DNA from: Pycnococcus provasolii
Lineage: Eukaryota; Chlorophyta; Pseudoscourfieldiophyceae; Pseudoscourfieldiales
Assembly (NCBI GenBank): GCA_049487715.1
Contig: CP150563.1
Span: 434,001-498,000, forward strand
Direction: 5' to 3'
Length of the DNA stretch: 64,000 bases
Of this stretch, positions 22,538 to 31,233 are shown in pieces (the first letter of the stretch is position 1; each line of letters starts with the position of its first letter). Below the pieces are notes generated by a model. It was not told the origin of the DNA and made no database searches. It saw only the letters and a program-made list of their open reading frames with translations. Made by a program: the position numbers and the translations under genes.

Positions 22538-24984
22538 TCAGCATGCATTCGACGGGCATCCACTACTTGACGACCCACTTGTCGAACACTTGAAGAGACC
22601 GAAGCCATTATCTGTTCCGCACACGGTGGAAGCATTGCTGTCTTGATAGCAAGCTGGAAAAGAAAAGAAGACTCCAGTCTCCAGCTCGCTGAGGTCCGCG
22701 TCGAGGAATGGTTGGTCTATTTGGTTGCCGATGCACACAGAACCTACATTTTCAAGCTTGGATGCGCACAGCTTCCTGAGGTTTGGGTTGCCTTGAACCT
22801 GTAAGGATGGAGGGATGGATAGATTGTGAGTGAGAGGGAAAAGAGCAGTGTACAATAGTGGTTATGGATCGTCACGTACGAAAAAAGAACCACCGGTTTT
22901 CGTAAGGCTGGGAAGGCTGATTTTCTTGAGGTTCTCGTTGGAGCTAATCTGTTGTTTCGTTTGCATTGAGTTTGTAAGAAGCAGAGTGAGTTTCACATGC
23001 ATGCAATGAGTGATCTGATTTATTATTGTAGAAAATCAAACAAAAACCAGGAATAAAAAGACAAAAGAGAGTAGTAAGACGTACTTCGACGTCGCCGAAT
23101 CCCGTCGTCTCCGACAGCGAAGGCAAGTCTATTTTCGGGAGAAGACCGTTCTCTCGGATCTGTGTGTTTTTTAGAGAGTGACCGTGTGTTGTATATGTGT
23201 TGTCGTTAAGTGATGTGAGTACAATAGTACATGGTGTAATCAGTTGAACATTCGATGCTCTTGAAAGGGATACGTACTACAATAAAAGACAAGGCACGCT
23301 GAAGAAGAGGTGCAGAGATACTAATCAAAGAGACCATCCTTCCGATCTAATGTTGATGTTTGTTGTTGTTTGATATGAATGTTTGTTGTTGTGTTGTTGT
23401 GAATGGTTTGTTAGTCAGCCATGATATTGTTGTAGAACAAAGCACAGAAGCACCAAGAAGCCGAAGAAGGAAAAATTATTCATGATATGATGAGCGCTAC
23501 GTAGTACGTACATTGATATAACCCACTGCCACTAAGTTTGCGAAGCGGATTTTCTCAAGACGTGGGAATCTTTTTCGATCTTCAGGACCACCATCAACAA
23601 AATTCACACCACGAAGGGACGAGTTAGTCATGCATGGAAAGGACATGACTGAGACGAACTCTCCCGCACCGAGATATGAAGTGTCGCCGAGTCCTCCATC
23701 GAGAGAGCCGCGGAGAGCAGCGATGTCACGCTCGACGTCCTCGAGGGTGATAGCGTTGTTGCCAGCGTTAGGGAATGGCTCCCTACCACAATTCGTGTAC
23801 TTGATGGTAGTACTAGTAAGACTTTCTGACGACGACACCACGGTCAGCAAGCGCAAATTTGGAGAACCCGTATGGGACTGATAGCGCAAATTTGGAGAAC
23901 CCGTATGGGAATTATCAGTCAGGCCACAAGAGCCACAGCCTTCATTGGGAATGTCACGGTAGTCAATCTTGCTGAATTTGCTCGTTTCAACGTACGGTGG
24001 CTTCCCACAGTCGAGTGCCATGTGGTGTGGAATGCACTTTCCACCCTTTTGATGCGTTTTAAACCTAAGGATGCACTTTTCAGGTGTAGAATAGCTTCCT
24101 CCAAAGTGTCCAGCCATCGTACAAATTGCACTCTTGCGGCTGATATCGTCAATCGCACATACCCACTTTTCATTGTTGTAGTAGTAATTCGTGAGAGTGA
24201 ACGTCAAGCCATGCGCTTCTGACTTCGCATAGAAGTACTGAGTTTCGTATAGGGGCCGCGGGTTAGGACGGTTGAGAAGCTGACGACGACGGGTATCACC
24301 ACCCGTGCTGGCATCACCACCCATGACGGCCGTGCTGCACCCATTTTTGGCACCACCATGGCACCCACCACCACCAGAAGCATAAGTGACAGTGTACCAA
24401 GTAGCTTCACTCGCATCATCAGGAAGATCTTTTCCCCAGAAGGGAAGACAGTGTTCTTCCTTCTTTACTTCGCAAGGACCAGAGTAGTAGTCAAACTTGG
24501 CATACTTGCGATACTTCCATGTAAACGGCGAGTACCACTTCGGCTTGGGGTAGAACGTGTCGCACGGGTAGTGCTCGTCCTGCTCGTACTGCTTCCCATA
24601 GTACGGCCCAACTCCATATTTAGAGTCGTACTTGCTGTAGCCGTATCCAGAGTCGTACTTGCTGTATCCAGAGCCGTACTTGCTGTATCCAGAGTCGTAT
24701 CCAGAGTCGTACTTGTTGTCATTGTACTTGTTGCTGCTGTACTTCCACGTCCACGGCGCCCACCACTTGTACTTGGGATAGTAGCCTGATTTGTATTCAT
24801 CACCGTAGTAGCCTGTTTTGTATTCATCAACGTACTTCGTCGTCTCATAAGTCGTCGTCGTCGAACTGTCTGCGCTCACACCACTCACGGCACTTAGCAT
24901 TACGACGACAGCAAGCAGAGCGACCAGAACGGCTGATGACGCCGTGACGATCGATCGCATGTTCCTGACATTCGTCGTCATCAT
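22538..24984 (-). CDS. Secreted Tyr/Lys/Gly-repeat protein with exon-encoded leucine-rich repeats (four exons)
   Basis: Predicted 625 residues from exons 24984-23512, 23159-23085, 22948-22880 and 22798-22538, all phase 0, each donor GTACGT. A signal peptide (SSAVLVALLAVVVMLSAVSGVSA) is followed by a Tyr-rich region with repeats of the YSKYDSGY type (~residues 45-125), a Cys-containing region, a dibasic TRRRQLL site (~230), another Cys-rich segment, and C-terminal LRRs. Successive repeats read FPRLEKIRFANLVAVGYIN, LLPKIDLPSLSET, NLKKISLPSLTKT and NLRKLCASKLENV. The two internal exons are 75 and 69 bases, i.e. 25 and 23 residues, one LRR each. It is probably a cell-surface or matrix protein. 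The exon-1 stop codon read-through in the genomic frame is removed by splicing. Start at the double ATG at 24984. Confidence 0.72.
23851..23910 (-). repeat. 33-base tandem duplication inside the LRR gene
   Basis: A 27-base identical unit occurs at 23851-23877 and 23884-23910, period 33 bases, so it adds exactly 11 codons (two copies of SHTGSPNLR). The perfect identity implies a recent, in-frame duplication. Confidence 0.9.
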
Positions 24985-26129
24985 CTTCGTTACTACCACT
25001 ATGGTATACTGTTTTATATGAGCCAATCAACAAACGCCTGCGCGCTGCCAATCTATCAGGTATGATGAGGACCAACCGACCAACGTGTGCAGTGATTGAT
25101 GAGGACCAATCAATGAACGAGCCAATCAATGAACGAAAGGAGCCAAGGTATACTAAATACGCCAACGAGCCAATAAGTAAAAAAGACTGTACCTGTAGAA
25201 GAGGCACAACCATAGATAGACCTCTCACAAAGACCATACCACAAAGACCATACAAGCCTGCAAAAGAGCTGCACTGACTACTCCGAACCACCACTGGGCA
25301 CCACATTCACAGCGTGACATGTTTCGCATGAGCCGGGAATGGCGAACAAATAACGGGCGGAGGGGCCGAGGGTGAAAAAGGTCCTTTGGCCAAACTCCGA
25401 ATCTTTTCACCCAGCTTGGGGGATACACCGTTGCTTGGTGCATTTGGCCTGGCCTGTCCTGTCCTTTGGGGTCCGGCTTGGGTTTTGGTTTCCCAACGTC
25501 CGGACCATCCAACCTCTCGGCACGCACGCTCCCGGTCACTCTTGAAACTTTTTGCTCTCGCAAAAATATTTTCTATTACTAATTTATTACTTAAAAAATT
25601 ATATTAAATTATCTATAAATCTAACATAACATAACATACACGGAGAATTCGGTGAAATTTTAGGTAATAAATAGGTAATAAAAAAACGAAAATAAACTTT
25701 CAAGAATTTTATTCGCGACAACACACACACCGTTGTCGTATTGTCCGCGCATTGATTCAGGCGCAAGGCACGAACGATAATAGTAGTTTTTATTCTCGGA
25801 CACGACGAGGGCCATCATGAAGATGGACCATGCAAGCGCCATGGATGGAGACGTTTTGTTTTCTCGGAGAACTGAACGGTTCCAAGGAAGTTTTTTTTCG
25901 ACCCCGAACGAAGCCGCTGGGCACCGTGGATCCCCGAACTGATCCCCGAGCCATTATTGCGAGTCAGAGAGAGCGAGCCCACAGACCACAACTCCAACTG
26001 GTCCACAGCCAGCAGAAAAAAAGGTTCGGGTAATCGGGTTCGGGTTTCGGGTTATTGTACTGTACTCGATTTACCCCTTTTACATATAGTCCTTACGTAA
26101 GTGTCGGTCATAAGTGGGAAATTGCATTT
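24985..26129. other. Gene-poor spacer upstream of the LRR gene
   Basis: No convincing gene. Short repeated GAGCCAATC/AACGA phrases at 25090-25170 (ACGAGCCAATCAATGAACGA-like), an AT-rich tract at 25560-25700, degenerate TTCGGG units at 26026-26052 and TACTGTAC at 26058. A 60-codon minus-strand frame at 25660-25842 begins with a hydrophobic stretch and contains two cysteines; I do not call it. Confidence 0.5.
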
Positions 26130-27674
26130 TTAGATATTCAACTCCACCGCATCCGCTGCGTGCTTGAGCGGCTCGCTGGGCCCCGCAGCTGCCAGGCCGT
26201 CATTGGCCCTTCGAAGCGTGCCGATGGCGTGCGTCGTGTTGGAGATGAACCGCAGCGTCTCGCGGATCAAGTCGTCGCTCGAGCTGGCGTTGGTCACCTT
26301 CTGCTCTGCCAGCATCTTCGTCAGGTACATTGTCATGTCGTCCAGATCGAAGTCGCCGTCGCCGTCAGCGTCCAGGTTCTTTCCCGCCACTTTCTTCTCC
26401 TGCAGCTCCTTCAGCATGTTCAGCACGTCATTCTCCGTGAGCGCCACGTCATTCACGTACGTAAGTACCTCCTTCCGGGTGCGCTCGCCCACGTCGATGC
26501 ATTTCTGAATGCTGTCGTCAAACGACTGCATGAAGCCGAGATACGTGCTGTGCGTGTAGCACTCCACTTCGCGCCGTATCATCGAGACCGCGTTGGTGTA
26601 CGTGATATTGGGTTTGCCCAACATCAGGCTCAGCGTACGGAGAGCCTGCACGAAGTGCTGGGACATCTCCTCCACTCCGTCACGGATGTTTGCCTCCAGC
26701 AGCAGCTCGGGGGTGGAAAACGCCTCGTCGTCGAACGGCATCCGCACCGCTTGCATGCACGCGGCGCAGCGCGACAGCGCATTGATGATAACGACGAAGC
26801 CCGCCATCTCCGACTTGGGGTTGCGCAGCTGCTTGTCGCCATAGAACCACCTCTCCATGTTGCCGTTCTTTGCCGTCGTCAGCTGCGCGCTGATGGCGCT
26901 CTGCAGCTCCAGCAGGTCCTGCATCGTGGGCGGTTCGCCTCTCTCCGAGACGAAGTGTGCCGCGCACGCTTCGTACGCGTCGGCGGCAGAGGCGGCGAGC
27001 TTGCTCACCTCCCGCCGCACCTTCAGCCGGTCGAAGTTGGGCACGAACAATCGCACGCACGTGTTGTACAGCACGCACCCTATGACCACCTGTAGCACTC
27101 GCCAGTACGGGGTCTCGAACGACGTGTCTAGTTCGTCCTTGTCCCACCCCCAGACCAACACCAGGATGACTGTCAGCTTCGACATGACCATCATGTAGGC
27201 GTACGCCGGCTTCTTCGACTTGCAGTACTGTAACCCCGCCAGCGTCAGCCCCGTCAGCGTCGTGATTAGCACGTCGCGGCCGATTCCGTTGGGGCACTGC
27301 GCGGAGATGAGGATGATCACCGAGCCCATGACGGCGCCCGACACCGTTCCGTAGATGCGCAGCACGGACTTGCTCGCCACCGAGCCGACGGAGGCCTCCG
27401 CCAGGAACACGTATGTGATGAGCTGGAAGGACGCCTTGGGTGGCCAGCCGCACGTGGGCCAGCCTGCCCAGTGTTCGCCGTCCCTGGGCAAGCACTGCCG
27501 CTCGTAGGCGATCATGTTGATCATGCCCAGCGAGACGCAAAGGAAGAGCTGCAACGCGGTGCGCCCAGCCACAGTCGACGGTACGTGAACATTGGCCGAC
27601 ACCACCTTTTGTAACCGCATGATCCGGCCTGACACGATACGGAGGAGCGCACCATCTCTCTCTTTGCTAGCCAT
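26130..27674 (-). CDS. FUSC/ALMT-like integral membrane transporter with a cytosolic EF-hand
   Basis: 514 residues. The first ~205 residues hold about six hydrophobic helices (TALQLFLCVSLGMINMIAY through VLQVVIGCVLYNTCVRLFV) in the pattern of the FUSC/aluminium-activated malate transporter group, including a conserved-looking SVGSVASKSVLRIYGTVSGA segment. The ~300-residue soluble part is helical. Near residues 430-450 it contains a canonical 12-residue EF-hand loop, DADGDGDFDLDD (26337-26372), with acidic residues at positions 1, 3, 5, 7, 9 and 12, preceded by a plausible E-helix. Position 12 is Asp rather than Glu. This suggests Ca2+ or Mg2+ control of an anion channel or transporter. Substrate unknown. 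Confidence 0.7.
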   Translation of the reverse strand: MASKERDGALLRIVSGRIMRLQKVVSANVHVPSTVAGRTALQLFLCVSLGMINMIAYERQCLPRDGEHWAGWPTCGWPPKASFQLITYVFLAEASVGSVASKSVLRIYGTVSGAVMGSVIILISAQCPNGIGRDVLITTLTGLTLAGLQYCKSKKPAYAYMMVMSKLTVILVLVWGWDKDELDTSFETPYWRVLQVVIGCVLYNTCVRLFVPNFDRLKVRREVSKLAASAADAYEACAAHFVSERGEPPTMQDLLELQSAISAQLTTAKNGNMERWFYGDKQLRNPKSEMAGFVVIINALSRCAACMQAVRMPFDDEAFSTPELLLEANIRDGVEEMSQHFVQALRTLSLMLGKPNITYTNAVSMIRREVECYTHSTYLGFMQSFDDSIQKCIDVGERTRKEVLTYVNDVALTENDVLNMLKELQEKKVAGKNLDADGDGDFDLDDMTMYLTKMLAEQKVTNASSSDDLIRETLRFISNTTHAIGTLRRANDGLAAAGPSEPLKHAADAVELNI

Positions 27675-28206
27675 TGCCGTCCACAGCTTCGCCCAATAAT
27701 CCTAGCTTCGCCGCCGCCGACGAAACAGCCAGCCGTCAGGGACCGACCCGTGTCAGGTTGAAGAAGGCCCCCACTCACTCACTAACGGTGCAATTGAAAA
27801 TTCAAATGACCTCCAGGAGGATCTATCTAGTACTACCTTTCCAACGGGACCCGTCCCAAGTCGCAAGTCCCAACAACGGGTCACGTCTCCGCACTGTCAC
27901 CTTCTCCGCCCCCACTGTTTCTTGCATGACGTGTTTCTTGCAACAACATCAGTGCAACATGGTCGCGGATCCCCCTTCAAGGGGTGGGTAGTTGGTACTA
28001 CAGTAGTCTGCTACTGTTGAACACCTTAGTTCTTAATCAACGCCATGCAACACTGACCGGCCGGGTCGTATTCAGTATTCTTGAACACCTTAATCAACGC
28101 CATGCAACACCGGCCGAGAACCGGAGAACGTGCAGTCCCTTGTACCAACTACCTATATAACCTGTTCGGGTTCGCGTTTTTGCGTGCGTACCTTTAAAAC
28201 ATAACA
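27675..28206. other. Intergenic region with an imperfect direct repeat
   Basis: No gene seen. A TTGAACACCTTA...ATCAACGCCATGCAACAC phrase occurs at 28017-28053 and, with a 7-base deletion, at 28081-28110, both followed by CCGGCCG. Confidence 0.6.
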
Positions 28207-29709
28207 TTACAGTTCGACGCCTATTGGCGGCAGTTCGACGCTCGGTTCGCCGCGCTTGCGCAGCCAACCCCACGTGTGCAGCGCGGCGGCCAACGTGACG
28301 ACCAGATAACTGGCGAAGGCGAGAAGCGGGAAGTCGCGCGGCGCGTCAAGCACCATTCCCAGCACGTAGATGCCAGCGCCGAAGAGCGCCTGCAGCGCCG
28401 CCTGCACGCCGCTGACGGTGCCAACAGCTTCGGCGGGCACCACCTCCTTCTGCAGAAGTTGCGTCACGCTCAGGACAAAGCCCCACAGGCCGACTCGGCT
28501 GAAAACCACGGACACCATCAGGATGTAGATGGCGGCATTGGCAGAAGTCGCATTTCCAATCGGCGCGGCGACGAGCAGCGCGATGACGGCCGGCAGGATG
28601 CACACATTTTGCAGCCAGATGAAGAGCGTTCCGGAAGCCTTGGGACTTTCCACGCGCTTCATCAGCGCGGGTGCGAGAAACGTGGCGGCGATGCCAAAGA
28701 GAGCGCTGCCGCTTTGTGCAACGCCCGTGGCGGTGGCGGAAAGGCCAGCCCAGTACACGTACGCAGTCATTAGGCTGCCGGTCGATAGCACGGTGAAGTA
28801 CAGCAGCGCGAGTGCAAGCGTCGAGGGAAAGATACTTTGCCTGGCGTACAGAAGAAAGTATCCCCAGCTGGCGCTTAAGGTGGTGGTGGTGGTGGTGGAG
28901 GAGGAGGAGGATACCTCTTCTCTGCTCGTGAAGAGGTGCGAGGAAGCACGGTACACCGCTCTCAGGCACACTACCTCCGCCGGCCACGCGGCGATGTTGA
29001 AGAGCGCACATGCGACGGTGGCGGCACGTTCGCCAAAAGAGGACATGATAATGCCGGCAAGCAGGGGTGCCACGATCTTGCAGGTTAGGTCGATGCGTCG
29101 CATCGTCGCATTTGTCATCGTCAGCACCTCGTCATCGTGCGCGCTGCACAAGGCGATGACCCACCTCTTCTCCACGGCGATTGTGCTGGCAACACTTCCA
29201 AGCTTAGCAGCGGTAGCCGTGGCGATGACGAGTAGCGCCACGGGTATGTGAAAACTGCTTTCCCCCGAAATCGAGAGAGCGACATAGGCACAGGAGGCGG
29301 ACGCGGCGATGGACAAGTTCTGCACGGCGTACGCCACCGTGGGTGCGTGCAGTGGTTGCTGCCTGTCGACCCAGTCTCCGATGGACGGTCCGACAGCGAA
29401 CGTCGCGAGCGACTCGCTCAGTGATAGCGCCGCGGTCCACCTTAACGAGGTTCCTCCTGTGATGGTCAGTAAGAGCAGACCTCTCAGGAAATCCCACATG
29501 CGCTCACCCCACGCCGCGCACGCGTGGCTCATGTACAGGTACGTAAGGAACTGCTTGTGCTCAGCGGTTGTCGACGAAGGTGATGTCTTTTGTTTTTTTG
29601 ACGACGCGAGGAGCGCGTCGTTCTCTTCTTCGTCGCCATCGTCGTGGCGTGTCGGCGTTGGCTCGTCGTCGTCTTCGACAAGACGGCTGACGGATGGTTC
29701 GTGCGGCAT
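28207..29709 (-). CDS. FPN: Ferroportin/IREG-like iron exporter (SLC40 family)
   Basis: 500 residues. An acidic/Ser-rich cytosolic N-terminus is followed by a ~12-helix fold. Family signatures: YLYMSHACAAWGERMWDFL at helix 1, GDWVDRQQ after helix 2, QNLSIAASASC, the NATMRRIDLTCKIVAPLLAG block in helix 5, and VVFSRVGLWGFVLSVTQLLQ in the second half, which corresponds to the conserved SRxGLW segment. Ferroportins move Fe2+ (plant IREG also Co2+/Ni2+) out of the cytosol across the plasma membrane or into vacuoles. A poly-Thr/Ser stretch occupies the central loop. Gene is intronless and divergent from the next one, with telomere-type repeats between them. Confidence 0.9.
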   Translation of the reverse strand: MPHEPSVSRLVEDDDEPTPTRHDDGDEEENDALLASSKKQKTSPSSTTAEHKQFLTYLYMSHACAAWGERMWDFLRGLLLLTITGGTSLRWTAALSLSESLATFAVGPSIGDWVDRQQPLHAPTVAYAVQNLSIAASASCAYVALSISGESSFHIPVALLVIATATAAKLGSVASTIAVEKRWVIALCSAHDDEVLTMTNATMRRIDLTCKIVAPLLAGIIMSSFGERAATVACALFNIAAWPAEVVCLRAVYRASSHLFTSREEVSSSSSTTTTTTLSASWGYFLLYARQSIFPSTLALALLYFTVLSTGSLMTAYVYWAGLSATATGVAQSGSALFGIAATFLAPALMKRVESPKASGTLFIWLQNVCILPAVIALLVAAPIGNATSANAAIYILMVSVVFSRVGLWGFVLSVTQLLQKEVVPAEAVGTVSGVQAALQALFGAGIYVLGMVLDAPRDFPLLAFASYLVVTLAAALHTWGWLRKRGEPSVELPPIGVEL

Positions 29710-29772
29710 GAATAAATTGAGGGTGGGCGGAATGAGGCGGAATATTAGAGGCGGAACGGTTCAAGGTAGTTT

Positions 29773-29815
29773 CCTAACCCCTAACCCCAACCCCTAACCC
29801 CTAACCCCTAACCCT
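29773..29815. repeat. Interstitial (CCCCTAA)n-type repeat
   Basis: Six imperfect CCCCTAA/CCCTAA units between the divergent ferroportin and DUF3431-like genes, starting 64 bases upstream of the ferroportin ATG. Confidence 0.7.
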
Positions 29816-29954
29816 CCTCGGGACCCCTCCCTGTGTTGTTCTTATTTACAACCCTAATGGGAATTCTAATTCTGATTTCACGCGTCTTTCCGATGGATGT
29901 TCCGATCGCAGAATTCAGACGTCTTGAATTCTAATCGTGTGCAAGCTCGCTGTC

Positions 29955-31139
29955 ATGGCCATGGCCATGTTGTCTCCTGTCTTTGGCCATGTTGGTATGG
30001 GTGGACCCGTGGTTCGTCCTTCTTTGGTTCTTATCTCCTTGGTCCTACTTTTGTCATCGTCCCATGGTCTCACGGCAATGGCCGATGCCTCTGAGCCTCT
30101 GAGCCAAATCCCTGCTCCTCCTACCGATCTCAGTCACGCCACTAAGGCCGATTCTAAGGCTGGTGACGCGCCCTTGCAGTGCGTGCCGTTCCAGCGGTCG
30201 TGCCTCCGTGGCGCGGCGTCGATCGCCGCGGCGCAAAACGTATCAATAGCAATAGAAGGTGACAACAACAACAACAACAACAACAGCAACACACTGCTGG
30301 AGACGATCGTCGTCCCAAGATGTTCGGAAGACGTCAAGTGGCTCGCAGATTTCAAGTGCAAGGACAGGTTCTCCATCATTCTCTACAACAAGTGCAGCGA
30401 ACCTATCCCAGACATTCTCACGGACATGCCGTGCTTCGAGGTGGTCAACCAGACGGGTGCGCAAAACAAGGGAAACGACGTCAGCTTCCTCACGTACATG
30501 GTCGACTTCTACGACCGACTACCTGAGATGAGCTGGTTCATCAAGGCGACAGTTCGTGGCTTTGGAACAGGAACGACGCCGCGACCCGAGCTGTTCGTGC
30601 CGTTCCAGCAGAAGTACGCGATGATGAAAGGACTCACGTACATGTCATTCGGATCGAAGAAACTTGGCACCTTCAACCCGAACTCGAGGTTCTTTGCCAC
30701 GCCATTTGCGCCGTTCCTCTGCAGAAAACGGCAGTCGATGTGGACGTCGTCGGCACGCTCCGAGTTCGCCGTGTCGCGTGCGCGGCTACGACGCTGGCCC
30801 AAATGCTTCTACGAGCGCCTACGCGACTTCCTCGTTGACGCGAACAAGAGAAACAAAGGGATGGATGTCATTTACATGCTCGAGCGCTTCTACAACACCA
30901 TGTTCAGCTGCTCCGTGAACGGATGTGGTGCAGGCGGCATCAGATGCAAGGGGAAGATATTGTGCTTCGGTAACAGCGTGTCCGGCAGCCACGCGCACTT
31001 TGACAAAGGCTTCACCGCGCGCCGCAACACGAAGCTTCCAGCTGAAAAGGGTCGCAATCAGAAGGTGGTGGCGCTCGGCCGATGGCGCAGCACGAAGGAC
31101 ACGTACTGGAACAGACGTGGGAAGGACTGGACGACATGA
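29955..31139 (+). CDS. DUF3431-like secreted/Golgi-type protein
   Basis: 394 residues. A hydrophobic N-terminal segment (PSLVLISLVLLLSSSHGL) acts as signal peptide or anchor and is followed by a poly-Asn linker. The core VPRCSEDVKWLADFKC...IILYNKCSEP, NKGNDVSFLTYMVDFYDRLPEM resembles the DUF3431 family as I remember it (the conserved 'Y-N-K', then 'G-x-E/D-x-x-x-[FY]-L-[TY]-[YH]-[IM]-V-D-x-Y-D-x-L-P'). That family has glycosyltransferase-like features but no proven activity. Four cysteines near the end (CSVNGCGAGGIRCKGKILC) may form disulfides. Probable role in the secretory pathway. The assigned start is the first of three close in-frame ATGs. Confidence 0.65.
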   Translation: MAMAMLSPVFGHVGMGGPVVRPSLVLISLVLLLSSSHGLTAMADASEPLSQIPAPPTDLSHATKADSKAGDAPLQCVPFQRSCLRGAASIAAAQNVSIAIEGDNNNNNNNSNTLLETIVVPRCSEDVKWLADFKCKDRFSIILYNKCSEPIPDILTDMPCFEVVNQTGAQNKGNDVSFLTYMVDFYDRLPEMSWFIKATVRGFGTGTTPRPELFVPFQQKYAMMKGLTYMSFGSKKLGTFNPNSRFFATPFAPFLCRKRQSMWTSSARSEFAVSRARLRRWPKCFYERLRDFLVDANKRNKGMDVIYMLERFYNTMFSCSVNGCGAGGIRCKGKILCFGNSVSGSHAHFDKGFTARRNTKLPAEKGRNQKVVALGRWRSTKDTYWNRRGKDWTT

Positions 31140-31233
31140 CTTTTTCGCGTCTACTTTCAAAATTAATCTTACCACCCATTTTCTATACTGTAAATACGTC
31201 ATTCAATAAATGAGCGATCATGTTTGGGTCTTA

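Noticed and set aside
25660-25842. 60-codon minus frame beginning with a hydrophobic stretch (possible small secreted peptide)
   Set aside because: Signal-like start but no cleavage context, no homology recalled, and it sits in AT-rich spacer.
26055-27095. 346-codon plus-strand frame rich in His, Arg and Val
   Set aside because: Antisense of the FUSC/ALMT-like gene; composition is typical of the reverse strand of GC-rich coding sequence.
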